DNA of 64,000 bases, from NCBI RefSeq assembly GCF_013388355.1, contig NZ_CP058246.1, forward strand, positions 682,001 through 746,000, given 5' to 3'. The notes under the pieces are model-generated. The model had not been told where the DNA came from, ran no database searches, and was given only the letters and a program-made list of their open reading frames with translations. This stretch comes from Flavobacterium sp. LPB0248. Its GTDB lineage: Bacteria; Bacteroidota; Bacteroidia; Flavobacteriales; Flavobacteriaceae. Numbering within the stretch: the first letter of the stretch is position 1; the number at the start of each line of letters is the position of its first letter. Position numbers and translations under genes: made by a program. Of the stretch, positions 9,060 through 18,240 are shown piece after piece.

Positions 9060-10133
9060 TTAAAACCAGCGTCTTTTTTTGAAATAGATAATTAGGGCTA
9101 TTACCAGCAGAAACATAATACCCATGACCACAAAATAGCCGTTTTGGGTTTTAAGTTCTGGCATGTTTTCAAAGTTCATTCCGTACACTCCAACAATAAA
9201 AGTAAGCGGAATAAATATGGCCGAAATAATGGTCAGCGTTTTCATGATTTCATTCATTTTTCGGCTTTGTTCCGAGAAATAAAAGTTTGAGGCACTTTCT
9301 AATGCGCTCATATCCGATTCTACCTGTTCCAAAAGTTCCAGGCTTTTTTGATGTAGCCTGATAAAGAAATTAAATGTTTCTTTCTGGATTAAGCCGTTTG
9401 ATTCATCATCATCTTTAATTGTTTTTAGATAATAAAGTGAATCTCGAAGCGGTACAATAGAACGTTTTAAAAAATTAAAATTATCTCGATGATTTTCAAT
9501 TTTTTCAAGAATAACAGGATGCGCTCCTTTTTTAGCCTGATTAATTAATTCTTCGATTTTATCTTCTTCATCTTCAATAGTGATATAGAAGTTTTCCATT
9601 ACAGCATCAAGCAATAAATAAAGAAGATAATCTACTTTTTTAGTTCTAACAATTCCTGCATGTGTGCGAAGTCGCTCTCTGATATGCGTAAAAAAATCAC
9701 TTCGTTTTTCCTGAAAAGAGATTAGAAGTCCATCTTTCAAAATAAAACTGATTTGTTCGACACTAAGATTGTCCGAATACTCAGAAGGTAAAAGCGATTT
9801 TATGTTGAAGAATAAAACGTTTTGCTGTTCTTCTAGCTTAGTTCTTTTAGTCGTATTTAATATATCGGCTAAAAGAAAATCATCAAGTTTAAAATGAGCA
9901 CCAATCGTTTTAATAAGATCAATGTCATTTAAGCCATGAATATTTAACCAATTGTTTTTAGTATAATCAAAACAAGAATTTAGAGCCAAGACGGTAAACT
10001 TATCGTATTCAATAACATCGGCATCATCGTATACAAAAAGCTGCATTTCGGTCTCATGCTCTTTATGTGAGCCTGTATACTCTAAAGTAATGTGTTGCAG
10101 CTTGCGTCCTTTCTTGTATTTGATCTTTCTCAT
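9060..10133 (-). CDS. corA: CorA-family Mg2+/Co2+ channel
   Basis: A 357-residue divalent-cation channel of the inner membrane. A long cytoplasmic alpha/beta and helical part (residues 1-290, with many charged residues) is followed by two C-terminal helices. The selectivity motif GMN is present in VYGMNFENMPE between them, and the tail is basic (YFKKRRWF). The length is normal. It lies 67 bases upstream of pta on the same strand, but pta has its own -7 box, so cotranscription is uncertain. Confidence 0.95.
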   Translation of the reverse strand: MRKIKYKKGRKLQHITLEYTGSHKEHETEMQLFVYDDADVIEYDKFTVLALNSCFDYTKNNWLNIHGLNDIDLIKTIGAHFKLDDFLLADILNTTKRTKLEEQQNVLFFNIKSLLPSEYSDNLSVEQISFILKDGLLISFQEKRSDFFTHIRERLRTHAGIVRTKKVDYLLYLLLDAVMENFYITIEDEEDKIEELINQAKKGAHPVILEKIENHRDNFNFLKRSIVPLRDSLYYLKTIKDDDESNGLIQKETFNFFIRLHQKSLELLEQVESDMSALESASNFYFSEQSRKMNEIMKTLTIISAIFIPLTFIVGVYGMNFENMPELKTQNGYFVVMGIMFLLVIALIIYFKKRRWF

Positions 10134-10259
10134 TCATGAAAATTTACAATAGTAATATTACGAAAAAGATTCCGAACAGGAAATGACAATTATCAGTTTG
10201 TGAAAAACCTCAATTTAGACGAACTGTGGTGCGTATCTACATTAATTGATACAAACAAA

Positions 10260-10287
10260 AAAACCGAGCCATTTCTGACTCGGTTTT
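10260..10287. terminator. dnaK terminator
   Basis: AAAACCGAG (10260-10268) pairs with CTCGGTTTT (10279-10287) around a 10-base loop. An A-run precedes it on plus, giving a T-run on the minus strand after dnaK. Confidence 0.85.
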
Positions 10288-10298
10288 CATATTTAATT

Positions 10299-10321
10299 GT
10301 AAAGACGCAATACGTCTTTAC
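10299..10321. repeat. Short perfect palindrome after dnaK
   Basis: GTAAAGACG (10299-10307), loop CAATA, CGTCTTTAC (10313-10321). It sits between the dnaK stop and the terminator. It has no T-run of its own, so it may be a small dispersed palindrome or an mRNA 3'-end protecting stem. Confidence 0.6.
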
Positions 10322-10329
10322 GGAGTAAA

Positions 10330-12213
10330 TTATTTTACTTCTTCGAATTCAACGTCTTCAACGTTATCTCCAGAAGACTGCTCTTGTTGTGGAGCAGCTT
10401 GTTGTCCTTCACCTCCTTGAGCGTACATTGCTTCTGTAGCTGTTTTCCAAGCTGCATTAACATTGTCTAATCCTTTTTGGATTGCATCAAGATCTTGAGA
10501 TTGGTGAGCCATTCTCAATTCAGTTAAAGCATATTCGATAGCTGTTTTTTGATCGTCTGTCAATTTATCTCCTAACTCTTTCAATTGAGATTCAGTTTGG
10601 AAAATAGTACTGTCAGCTTCGTTCAATTTCTCAGCTCTTTCTTTTGCAATTCTGTCAGCATCAGCGTTAGCTTCAGCATCTTTTTTCATTTTTTCGATTT
10701 CTTCAGCTGTTAATCCAGAAGAAGCTTCGATACGGATATCGTGAGATTTTCCTGTTCCTTTATCAGTTGCAGAAACTTTGATGATACCATTAGCATCGAT
10801 ATCGAAAGTTACTTCGATTTGAGGAACTCCTCTTGGTGCTGGTGGAATACCATCTAAGTGGAAACGACCGATAGTTTTGTTATCAGCAGCCATTGCTCTT
10901 TCTCCTTGTAATACGTGGATTTCAACAGATGGTTGAGAATCAGCAGCAGTAGAGAATACTTGAGATTTTTTAGTTGGGATAGTTGTGTTAGACTCGATTA
11001 ATTTAGTCAATACACCACCCATAGTTTCGATACCTAAAGAAAGAGGAGTTACGTCAAGTAACAATACATCTTTTACATCTCCAGATAAAACTCCACCTTG
11101 AATAGCAGCTCCAATAGCAACAACCTCATCAGGGTTAACACCTTTAGACGCTTTTTTACCGAAGAATTTTTCCACTTCGTCAGCGATTCTTGGCATACGA
11201 GTAGAACCTCCTACAAGGATTACTTCGTCGATATCAGATGTAGATAAACCTGCATCTTTTAATGCTTTAGCAACTGGTTCCATAGAACGTTTTACTAAAG
11301 AATCAGATAATTGCTCAAATTTAGCTCTAGTTAATTTTTTTACTAAGTGTTTTGGTCCAGAAGCAGTAGCAGTTACGTATGGTAAGTTGATTTCTGTTTC
11401 AGCAGAAGATGATAATTCAATCTTAGCTTTCTCAGCAGCTTCTTTCAAACGCTGTAATGACATTGGATCTAAACGTAAATCAATTCCTTCTTCAGTTTTG
11501 AATTCGTCAGCTAACCAATCAATAATAACTTGGTCAAAATCATCACCTCCTAAGTGAGTATCACCGTTTGTAGATAATACTTCAAATACACCGTCTCCTA
11601 ATTCAAGAACAGAGATATCAAAAGTACCTCCACCTAAATCGTAAACAGCAATTTTTTGATCAGTTCCTTTTTTATCTAATCCGTAAGCAAGTGCAGCAGC
11701 AGTTGGCTCGTTGATGATACGCATAACTTTAAGACCAGCGATTTCACCAGCTTCTTTTGTAGCCTGACGCTGAGCATCGTTAAAGTAAGCAGGAACAGTA
11801 ATAACTGCCTCAGTAACTGTTTGACCTAAATAGTCTTCAGCAGTTTTTTTCATTTTTTGAAGTGTCATTGCAGACAATTCTTGTGGAGTGTATAAACGTC
11901 CATCAATATCCACACGTGGAGTATTGTTGTCACCTTTTACAACACTGTAAGGAACTCTTTTTGCTTCTTCTGTAGTTTCAGCAAAAGTGTGTCCCATAAA
12001 ACGTTTAATAGAAGCAATCGTTTTTGTAGGGTTAGTTACTGCTTGTCTTTTTGCAGGATCACCTACTTTAATTTCTCCACCTTCAACAAAAGCGATGATA
12101 GATGGTGTAGTTCTTTTTCCTTCTGCGTTAGGGATAACAACTGCTTCGTTACCTTCCATTACAGAAACACAAGAGTTCGTCGTACCTAAGTCAATTCCGA
12201 TTATTTTACCCAT
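10330..12213 (-). CDS. dnaK: Chaperone protein DnaK (Hsp70)
   Basis: ATP-driven folding chaperone of the cytoplasm, working with DnaJ and GrpE, neither of which is in the window. The 627 residues start [20 protein letters not shown] (phosphate 1), with [20 protein letters not shown] (phosphate 2) and [13 protein letters not shown] (adenosine) in the nucleotide-binding domain to about 380. The linker [15 protein letters not shown] and substrate domain follow, and the acidic end is [11 protein letters not shown]. It stands alone, not in an hrcA-grpE-dnaJ cluster. No CIRCE element lies upstream; instead the 380-base spacer is rich in TGACA words. Confidence 0.98.
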   Translation of the reverse strand: MGKIIGIDLGTTNSCVSVMEGNEAVVIPNAEGKRTTPSIIAFVEGGEIKVGDPAKRQAVTNPTKTIASIKRFMGHTFAETTEEAKRVPYSVVKGDNNTPRVDIDGRLYTPQELSAMTLQKMKKTAEDYLGQTVTEAVITVPAYFNDAQRQATKEAGEIAGLKVMRIINEPTAAALAYGLDKKGTDQKIAVYDLGGGTFDISVLELGDGVFEVLSTNGDTHLGGDDFDQVIIDWLADEFKTEEGIDLRLDPMSLQRLKEAAEKAKIELSSSAETEINLPYVTATASGPKHLVKKLTRAKFEQLSDSLVKRSMEPVAKALKDAGLSTSDIDEVILVGGSTRMPRIADEVEKFFGKKASKGVNPDEVVAIGAAIQGGVLSGDVKDVLLLDVTPLSLGIETMGGVLTKLIESNTTIPTKKSQVFSTAADSQPSVEIHVLQGERAMAADNKTIGRFHLDGIPPAPRGVPQIEVTFDIDANGIIKVSATDKGTGKSHDIRIEASSGLTAEEIEKMKKDAEANADADRIAKERAEKLNEADSTIFQTESQLKELGDKLTDDQKTAIEYALTELRMAHQSQDLDAIQKGLDNVNAAWKTATEAMYAQGGEGQQAAPQQEQSSGDNVEDVEFEEVK

Positions 12214-12592
12214 TTTTTATATATTTAATTTTTGATTTTATTTTAATAACTCAGGTGGCATAAGTCAATCTTTGTGCCAATATAAAAAACCAAATAAAAT
12301 TGTCAGTTTTCATGTTGACACATTAAAAATCATCTGACAACATGACATTTTGCGTCTCTGACATGCATGGCATACTTACATAATCATGTCATTATTAATT
12401 AACTGACATAAGCAAAATGAGAGAAACGTTTTATAATTTTAAGAATATCTAAAGATTTTACAAATTCTAAAGTCAAAGAAAATGACAATTTGTATATCTG
12501 ATTTGCCAAAACCGAAAATAGAGTTTATTTTAGTCGCATACACACTACAATAGTTTAGATGCCATGTGGAATTTTAATAATTTGTATTATAA
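12214..12592. other. 379-base divergent spacer between dnaK and the 12593 gene, with TGACA cluster
   Basis: No gene of useful length is seen. Between 12301 and 12409 the pentamer TGACA or its complement TGTCA occurs seven times (near 12301, 12316, 12335, 12343, 12360, 12387, 12404), four of them as CTGACA or its complement. This is the only obvious candidate for heat-shock control of dnaK here. A clear Bacteroidetes -7 box was not found; TTTATTTG on minus (12291-12298) is the nearest. Confidence 0.5.
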
Positions 12593-13117
12593 ATGATATT
12601 TAAAGCAGAAATAATAAATCAACCATATTCGGGAGAGTATAGTGAAAGAATTTTCGACAATGAAAACTCATGGAATTCTCAAAGTTGGACATTTATAAAG
12701 TTCACAAATGATGACTATACAGAGTGGTGCGGTCATTTTCGTGGATTTCCGAGAGAAGTTGCGATTTCGATAATCAGAAATATTGTTTTAGTCTTGACTA
12801 CTGATTACTTATTTCAACTTGACAGAGAAACAGGAAATTTGATGGATTATGAGGATCATCCTCAATATCAAAATCTGACAGTTGCACCGAATGGAGATTT
12901 TATTCTTGCCGACAATTACGACTTTGAAAAAGTTACAACAAGCATAAAACAAAAATCCCCTATTGAAAGTCCAATACAAATGGATTTAATTGAATTTAAA
13001 AACTGGGAGAAATCAAAGCTTGAATTTACATGTAATGAATTATTAAACTGGGACAGACATTTAATAATGATTTACAATAGTGAAACTAATAATATTGAGA
13101 TAAAAAACAACCAATAA
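12593..13117 (+). CDS. Hypothetical protein, 174 residues
   Basis: Not recognised. A soluble, acidic, aromatic-rich protein without signal peptide or membrane helix. The middle (TTDYLFQLDRETGNLMDYED, then LTVAPNGDFILADNYDFEK) reads like two blades of a WD- or SMP30-like propeller: repeated hydrophobic strand, turn with D/N-G, strand. It could also be a small immunity-type protein, but no toxin lies beside it. The start is the first ATG after a 380-base spacer. It is transcribed divergently from dnaK and is followed 67 bases later by the antiporter. Confidence 0.6.
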   Translation: MIFKAEIINQPYSGEYSERIFDNENSWNSQSWTFIKFTNDDYTEWCGHFRGFPREVAISIIRNIVLVLTTDYLFQLDRETGNLMDYEDHPQYQNLTVAPNGDFILADNYDFEKVTTSIKQKSPIESPIQMDLIEFKNWEKSKLEFTCNELLNWDRHLIMIYNSETNNIEIKNNQ

Positions 13118-13184
13118 CAGCATTTAAAATCATTTTTTCTAATCGTCTTAATACAAACCAAAATAAATCTAGCACATTTACACA

Positions 13185-14462
13185 ATGGAAAACTACAGCA
13201 TTATCATCTTTATACTTGCCATCGTAATAGGACTATCTGCTTTTGCCGACAAAGCCAAACTTCCCTACCCGATTCTGCTTGTAATTGTTGGAGTTGCCAT
13301 CGGATTTATTCCAACAATCAATGAAATCGAAATCAATCCCGAAATCATTTTCCTTATTTTTCTTCCTCCGCTCTTATATGATGCTTCTTTTAATATTTCG
13401 CCTAAACACTTCAAAACCAACATAGGTACAATTAGTTCACTCGCAATACCATTAGTTTTTTTCACGACCTTTTGGATCGCCGTAGTTTCCCATTATATGA
13501 TTCCCGGCATGACATGGCCTTTATCATTTGTACTGGGAGCTGTACTTTCAGCCACCGACGCTTTAGCTGCCATAAACATTACAAAAGGACTCGGAATACC
13601 TCAAAAAACTTTAACCATACTCGAAGGCGAAAGCTTAATAAACGACGCCTCTGCATTAGTTGCCTATCATTTTGCAGTTGCTGCCGTTATGGGTGCTACT
13701 TTTATAATCTGGAAAGCCGCTTTTCAATTTGTTTTCTTATTGGGAGGAGGTTTTTTGGTAGGTGCGGTAATGGGGAAAGTATTAGGAATCATACTAAGAA
13801 CGGTTAGGAACAACACTAATGTCGTTGTTAGTTTTATGCTTTTAATGCCTTTTGTCACCTATCTTGTTGCTGAACATTTACATGTTTCTGGAGTTATAGC
13901 AGTTGTTTTCTTAGGTTTGGCAATGGCACGTTTAAGCAGTAAAGTTTTTCCTGAGCACTTAAAAAACAGTTCTAAAAGCCTTTGGGACGTTATTATCTTT
14001 TTACTCAACGGATTAATTTTTATCTTAATCGGACTCAATTTCAGATACGTTTTAGAAGACATAGAAAATAACATGATTTTGCCTTATATTGGTTATGCAG
14101 TGATAATAACAATTGTGGCATTACTCACGAGAATGGTCCGTATATTTCTTCAAAAAATAAACCTTCAGAAAGCCTTTAGAAATAATGACAAGAAAAAGCG
14201 AAAAGTAAGCGAAAATGCTCTTCTTGACTTCGGAAATAGCTTAATTATAAGCTGGTCAGGAATGCGAGGCATTGTTTCGCTGGCTATTGCAATTGGATTG
14301 CCAAAATTCTTAGAAGATGGAACGCCATTTCCGCTTAGAAATGCTATTATTTTCATTTCTATTGCAGTTGTACTTCTTACCTTAATTGGTCAAGGATTAA
14401 CGCTCCCATGGATTGTCAAAAAAATAAACGAAATAGAAGAAAAAAGAAAGCTTAAAAATTAA
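13185..14462 (+). CDS. Na+/H+ antiporter, CPA1 (NhaP/NhaK-like)
   Basis: A 425-residue inner-membrane exchanger with about 12 helices. CPA1 signatures are present: the discontinuous-helix motif LGAVLSATDALAAINI with the conserved TD, and LEGESLINDASALVAYH with the conserved ND. SGMRGIVSLAIAIGLP is the conserved Arg-bearing helix near the C-terminus. There is no RCK or cyclic-nucleotide tail. It probably exports Na+ or K+ in exchange for protons for pH and salt homeostasis. The next gene, 44 bases on, is another small membrane protein. Confidence 0.93.
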   Translation: MENYSIIIFILAIVIGLSAFADKAKLPYPILLVIVGVAIGFIPTINEIEINPEIIFLIFLPPLLYDASFNISPKHFKTNIGTISSLAIPLVFFTTFWIAVVSHYMIPGMTWPLSFVLGAVLSATDALAAINITKGLGIPQKTLTILEGESLINDASALVAYHFAVAAVMGATFIIWKAAFQFVFLLGGGFLVGAVMGKVLGIILRTVRNNTNVVVSFMLLMPFVTYLVAEHLHVSGVIAVVFLGLAMARLSSKVFPEHLKNSSKSLWDVIIFLLNGLIFILIGLNFRYVLEDIENNMILPYIGYAVIITIVALLTRMVRIFLQKINLQKAFRNNDKKKRKVSENALLDFGNSLIISWSGMRGIVSLAIAIGLPKFLEDGTPFPLRNAIIFISIAVVLLTLIGQGLTLPWIVKKINEIEEKRKLKN

Positions 14463-14506
14463 ACTCAAAATATATCTAACCAACCAGTCTAAACCAAAAA
14501 CAAACC

Positions 14507-14974
14507 ATGGAACAAGAATTAAAAAGCCATTTTGATGAATTTGAAAAACCAGAAATAATAAGACGCAAACTTCTGCCTTGGTGGATAAAAGTTTTCTGCT
14601 GGATTTTTATGTTTATGGCTATATGTGCAATAGGCTCTCTTATTACAAATCTTTTTGTTCCAAACGTAAATTTATCTCTTTACGGATTCTCAACCGATAC
14701 AGCCTATTCTGGAACTGGAATTTTTATAATTTCTATTATGGTTTTAAAAGGATTTGCAGCATATTCTCTTTGGTTTGAAAAGCCCAACGCCATTATGATT
14801 GCCAAAATAGATGCCATAGTTGGAATTGCAATATGCATTGCTTCTCTCTTTATACTTCCTTTTAGTACAGGAAAAGATCATTTTTCTTTTAGATTAGAAA
14901 TTCTGCTATTAATTCCATATTTCATGAAAATTAATAAAATCGAATACGAATGGGACAATCTTGAAAGTATTTAA
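14507..14974 (+). CDS. Small four-helix membrane protein, unknown function
   Basis: A 155-residue protein: a polar, charged N-terminus (MEQELKSHFDEFEKPEIIRR) and then four hydrophobic segments (about 27-48, 65-88, 98-118, 125-140). No family is recognised with confidence. It follows the antiporter by 44 bases on the same strand and may share its transcript. Confidence 0.65.
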   Translation: MEQELKSHFDEFEKPEIIRRKLLPWWIKVFCWIFMFMAICAIGSLITNLFVPNVNLSLYGFSTDTAYSGTGIFIISIMVLKGFAAYSLWFEKPNAIMIAKIDAIVGIAICIASLFILPFSTGKDHFSFRLEILLLIPYFMKINKIEYEWDNLESI

Positions 14975-15028
14975 AAATAGACGTAATTTTATAACCGTGA
15001 ATTTTTGTTTAATTTAAAACTTAAAAAA

Positions 15029-15487
15029 ATGACTTCAGAGATTCTTTCGACAACCCCAGATTCAGAAATTGTTACCACACGTATTTTGAATTTCCCTCAA
15101 GAACTTGTTTTTAAAGCATGGAGCAATCCTGAACATTTGAAAAATTGGTGGGGACCAAAAGGCTTTACTAATACGTTTCATGAATTTGATTTTCGCGAAG
15201 GCGGAATATGGAAATTTACCATGCATGGCCCAGAAAGAGGAAATTTTGAAAATGAATGCGAATTCATCAAAATTGACAAACCGAATCTAATTGCATGGAA
15301 ACGTCATTCTAAACCACTTTTTCAAATTCTAACAACATTTGAAGCCATTTCTGAAAATGAAACCAAAGTCGTTTTCAAAATGCTTTTTGAAACCGAAGCA
15401 GAATGCCAGAAACTAAAACAATATGTAGTCGACAAAAACGAAGAGAATTTTGATAAGCTGGAAGTTGAATTATCGAAGATGAAATGA
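15029..15487 (+). CDS. SRPBCC/AHSA1-family protein
   Basis: A 152-residue START-like fold protein. The pattern TRILNFPQELVFKAWSNPEH, LKNWWGPKGFTNTFHEFDFR, GGIWKFTMHGPERG is the usual AHSA1 (activator of Hsp90 ATPase homologue 1-like) signature; members bind hydrophobic ligands or are uncharacterised. The start is placed at the ATG at 15029 because the in-frame TTG eight codons earlier would add only a basic extension unlike the family. Confidence 0.85.
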   Translation: MTSEILSTTPDSEIVTTRILNFPQELVFKAWSNPEHLKNWWGPKGFTNTFHEFDFREGGIWKFTMHGPERGNFENECEFIKIDKPNLIAWKRHSKPLFQILTTFEAISENETKVVFKMLFETEAECQKLKQYVVDKNEENFDKLEVELSKMK

Positions 15488-15523
15488 TAAAATAAATTAT
15501 ATCATAATTAATGAATTGAGGAT

Positions 15524-16630
15524 ATGTGCAGAGTTTATAATATCATTGGATGTCTTAATACTTTACAAATTCATTTAATTAGGTCTCAAATTGATGATTT
15601 TCACACATTGAATGAAGTAATTAATTTTCGTAAAAATTATAAAATCAACGAAGAGGAAATTATTTCAACCCACAAATTATTGATTGAAGAGGAAAAAATA
15701 ATGCTCGAAAAAGATCTTTCCGAGTTACATGATACAATTCCGCAAAAGAAAACTGATCTGTCAATTCAATTACGACAAAAACTTGACGATCTTAATCAAA
15801 AAATTGATAATCTTCCCGAGACAAATTCTAAGATTATTCCAACAATCAAAGACTATTGGTACAATCTTATACTATGCTCACAATTTTGGTCTGCACAGCT
15901 TAAATTTCATTACGAAGTTTACCTTTTTAATCGCCAAGTAAAAAAACTGTATTTGCAAAAAAGCAAGCGCTACGAATATGTTTCTGCTAATTTTCAAGAT
16001 GCTGTAAACGAAAGCAGTCTCGATGCTCTAAAAACATTTCGATTGAAAAAAGAACTAATCGAAAATCTTAATAATACCATTTACGGCGCAATTGGCGAAC
16101 AAAAAGTAGAAAACACTTTAAAAAAACTGTCTGATGAATACATTTTAATAAATGATTTTTGTTCCACTTTCAATCCTCCAATTTACAATAAACGCAATAA
16201 TGACCGAATTCACACCATACAAATTGACCATCTTTTAATTTCACCAGCTGGAATTTTTTTAATTGAAACAAAAAATTGGAGCGAAAAATCAATAAACAAT
16301 CCAAATTTACGATCTCCCGTTGAACAGATTCTTAGAACAAATTTTGCACTATATATTCTTTTAAATAATGAAATTGGTCTCCTAAAAAACAATTTTCTTC
16401 AGCATATTTGGGGAAACAGGAAAATACCAATCAGAAACATTATTGTCTTTACAAACAATAAACCAATTGAAGAATTTCAACATGTAAAAATTACCACATT
16501 AAACGAATTGCTTCCATATATAAAAAGTTTTAATCCAAATTTTGCAAATGATGAAATTGAAATGATTGCCGATTTTCTACTTAAATTTTCTGAACAGAAA
16601 AAAAATTATTCTAAATTAGAATTGGGATAA
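15524..16630 (+). CDS. NERD-domain (nuclease-related) protein with long helical N-terminus
   Basis: A 368-residue protein. Residues 1-185 are charged and mostly helical (coiled-coil-like, many E/K/Q heptads). The NERD domain follows at about 185-320: GAIGEQKVENTLKKLSDEYI, then QIDHLLISPAGIFLIETKNW, which supplies the conserved Asp and the ExK of a PD-(D/E)XK nuclease-like core. NERD proteins are of uncertain function; some are thought to process nucleic acids, some act in defence modules. No partner gene is adjacent, and base composition here is more AT-rich than in the housekeeping genes. The start is the only ATG near the beginning of the frame. Confidence 0.8.
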   Translation: MCRVYNIIGCLNTLQIHLIRSQIDDFHTLNEVINFRKNYKINEEEIISTHKLLIEEEKIMLEKDLSELHDTIPQKKTDLSIQLRQKLDDLNQKIDNLPETNSKIIPTIKDYWYNLILCSQFWSAQLKFHYEVYLFNRQVKKLYLQKSKRYEYVSANFQDAVNESSLDALKTFRLKKELIENLNNTIYGAIGEQKVENTLKKLSDEYILINDFCSTFNPPIYNKRNNDRIHTIQIDHLLISPAGIFLIETKNWSEKSINNPNLRSPVEQILRTNFALYILLNNEIGLLKNNFLQHIWGNRKIPIRNIIVFTNNKPIEEFQHVKITTLNELLPYIKSFNPNFANDEIEMIADFLLKFSEQKKNYSKLELG

Positions 16631-16746
16631 AAAGTTTTTTCAAACTCAATTAGAAATAAAAAAAAATATGCATGCATAGTAATTTTATAATTTTCTTTTA
16701 TTTTTTATTCGTAATTTCGATTTCTCATTAAAATTACAATTATAAA

Positions 16747-17184
16747 ATGGCTTCATTTGTAAAAGAAATATCTTTCCGTTGGTCAGATCTTGACCCTAAT
16801 TTTCACGTTCGTCATAGTGCTTATTACGATTTTGGTGCACAGCATCGTATCGAAATCTTAGAAGAACTAGGTTTAACTTTAAAAGTAATGCAGACACAAG
16901 GTTTTGGTCCTGTTTTATTTAGAGAAGAATGTGTTTTCAGAAAAGAATTAAAGCTTTCAGACAAAATATTCATTCATACTAAAACTTCAAAAATGAAAGC
17001 CGATGCTTCACGCTGGTCTATCATTCACGAATTTAGAAGAGAAGATGATACACTTTGCGCAACGATTACGGTTGATGGCGCATGGATGGATACCAAACTT
17101 AGAAAATTGGCTTCTCCAACACCAGAAATTGCAATTCAAGCTTTGAGCATTTTCCCGAAAAGTGATGATTTTGTTGGGCTATAA
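16747..17184 (+). CDS. Acyl-CoA thioesterase, 4HBT hotdog family
   Basis: A 145-residue hotdog-fold protein. The start SFRWSDLDPNFHVRHSAYYD is the 4HBT pattern, with the catalytic-type Asp in the DLD/DPNFHV region. The family hydrolyses acyl-CoA thioesters in the cytoplasm; the acyl specificity cannot be read from sequence. A -7-like box TAATTTCG lies at 16712-16719. It ends at a strong shared terminator (17206-17249). Confidence 0.88.
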   Translation: MASFVKEISFRWSDLDPNFHVRHSAYYDFGAQHRIEILEELGLTLKVMQTQGFGPVLFREECVFRKELKLSDKIFIHTKTSKMKADASRWSIIHEFRREDDTLCATITVDGAWMDTKLRKLASPTPEIAIQALSIFPKSDDFVGL

Positions 17185-17205
17185 ACCAGAAAATCTTAAT
17201 CTTAT

Positions 17206-17249
17206 AAAAAATCCCAAAAACAATTGCTGATATTGTCTTTGGGATTTTT
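17206..17249. terminator. Bidirectional terminator between convergent genes
   Basis: AAAAATCCCAAA (17206-17217) pairs perfectly with TTTGGGATTTTT (17238-17249). Serves the thioesterase gene (+) and the 17279 gene (-). Confidence 0.9.
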
Positions 17250-17278
17250 CTCTTAACCAAACTTTATTTTTAATTTCG

Positions 17279-17971
17279 TTATTCAAACTTTAATCCAAAA
17301 TTTACTCTTTCAAAAGTAGTACTGCATGAAAAGGCAAATCGTCCGACATTAACGGTTCCGAAAATCCCACCAAACGAATGTCCAGAATAAAATCCTCCCG
17401 CTGAAAATCGGCGAACCTGGTATTTTAAAGCGATATCATTTACTCTCGAACTCAGCTGTCCAAAAGCAATTATATTTGGGATAATTTCATAACTCCCAAA
17501 AACTTTGGGAACAAGTTTCTTATAATAATCAAAACTTTCGTCAGTATCATAATCAATTATTGACGAATGTAAATTTTCTAAGTTTCCACCAATATAGGTA
17601 TTTTCAGAAAAATGCCATGAGATGCTAAAACCTGTAAAAGTTCCCTCGTAACCACTTCTAGAATCGACATATCCTATGCCAATTGTAGCTCTAAATTTAT
17701 CGCAAATCTTTCCGATATAACCCACATAAGTACGATCGATTTTAGATTTGTCAATTCCAGCACCAAAAATGATGTCGTCTTCACACATTGTAAGAGCGTA
17801 CTGAAAATAAGCTGAATATTGATCTTGGTTTGCCGCGACGACACTTCGGCCTTTGTCAAGATCTATATTGGCAGAAATTAAGGTTGAGTTTATAACAGCG
17901 AAGTCAAAAGTATTGAGTTCTTGGGCAAATGTGGGGACTGTGAGCAGGAGCAAAAGTATTGTTTTTTTCAT
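17279..17971 (-). CDS. Exported beta-barrel-like protein, unknown function
   Basis: A 230-residue protein with a signal peptide (MKKTILLLLLTVPTFAQ) and then alternating hydrophobic/polar strands with many G, Y and F, ending in an aromatic residue two from the end (VNFGLKFE). This suggests a small outer-membrane beta-barrel of roughly 10-12 strands. No named family is recognised. It is transcribed divergently from the alpha/beta hydrolase across a 269-base spacer. Confidence 0.7.
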   Translation of the reverse strand: MKKTILLLLLTVPTFAQELNTFDFAVINSTLISANIDLDKGRSVVAANQDQYSAYFQYALTMCEDDIIFGAGIDKSKIDRTYVGYIGKICDKFRATIGIGYVDSRSGYEGTFTGFSISWHFSENTYIGGNLENLHSSIIDYDTDESFDYYKKLVPKVFGSYEIIPNIIAFGQLSSRVNDIALKYQVRRFSAGGFYSGHSFGGIFGTVNVGRFAFSCSTTFERVNFGLKFE

Positions 17972-18194
17972 AATACTATCATTTAAGGCTTACAACATTC
18001 TTACACTAAATTACGTCCTATTTTCCTATTAATAAAAGAAGTCCTTTGAAGTGCTCCATTATTCGTTAAAATACAGTATTTTCATAATCAGCATCATTTA
18101 ATCGATAAAATTTCAACAAAACATCGATTATTAGCATTAAAAACAAGAAAATCATTTCAAACTCTTTTTTTCTGATAACTTTAAGATTTTAGGC

Positions 18195-18225
18195 TTTGTT
18201 TTAAAAATGGTTCCGTTTAACTTTA
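18195..18225 (+). promoter_or_regulatory. Promoter of the alpha/beta hydrolase: TTTG-N19-TAACTTTA
   Basis: -33 TTTG at 18195-18198, spacer 19, -7 TAACTTTA at 18218-18225 (7 of 8 to TANNTTTG). It lies 15 bases before the ATG at 18241. Confidence 0.65.
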
Positions 18226-18240
18226 TAAATCATAAAAACA

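Noticed and set aside
12214-12592. CIRCE operator for HrcA upstream of dnaK
   Set aside because: No TTAGCACTC-N9-GAGTGCTAA or close match on either strand.
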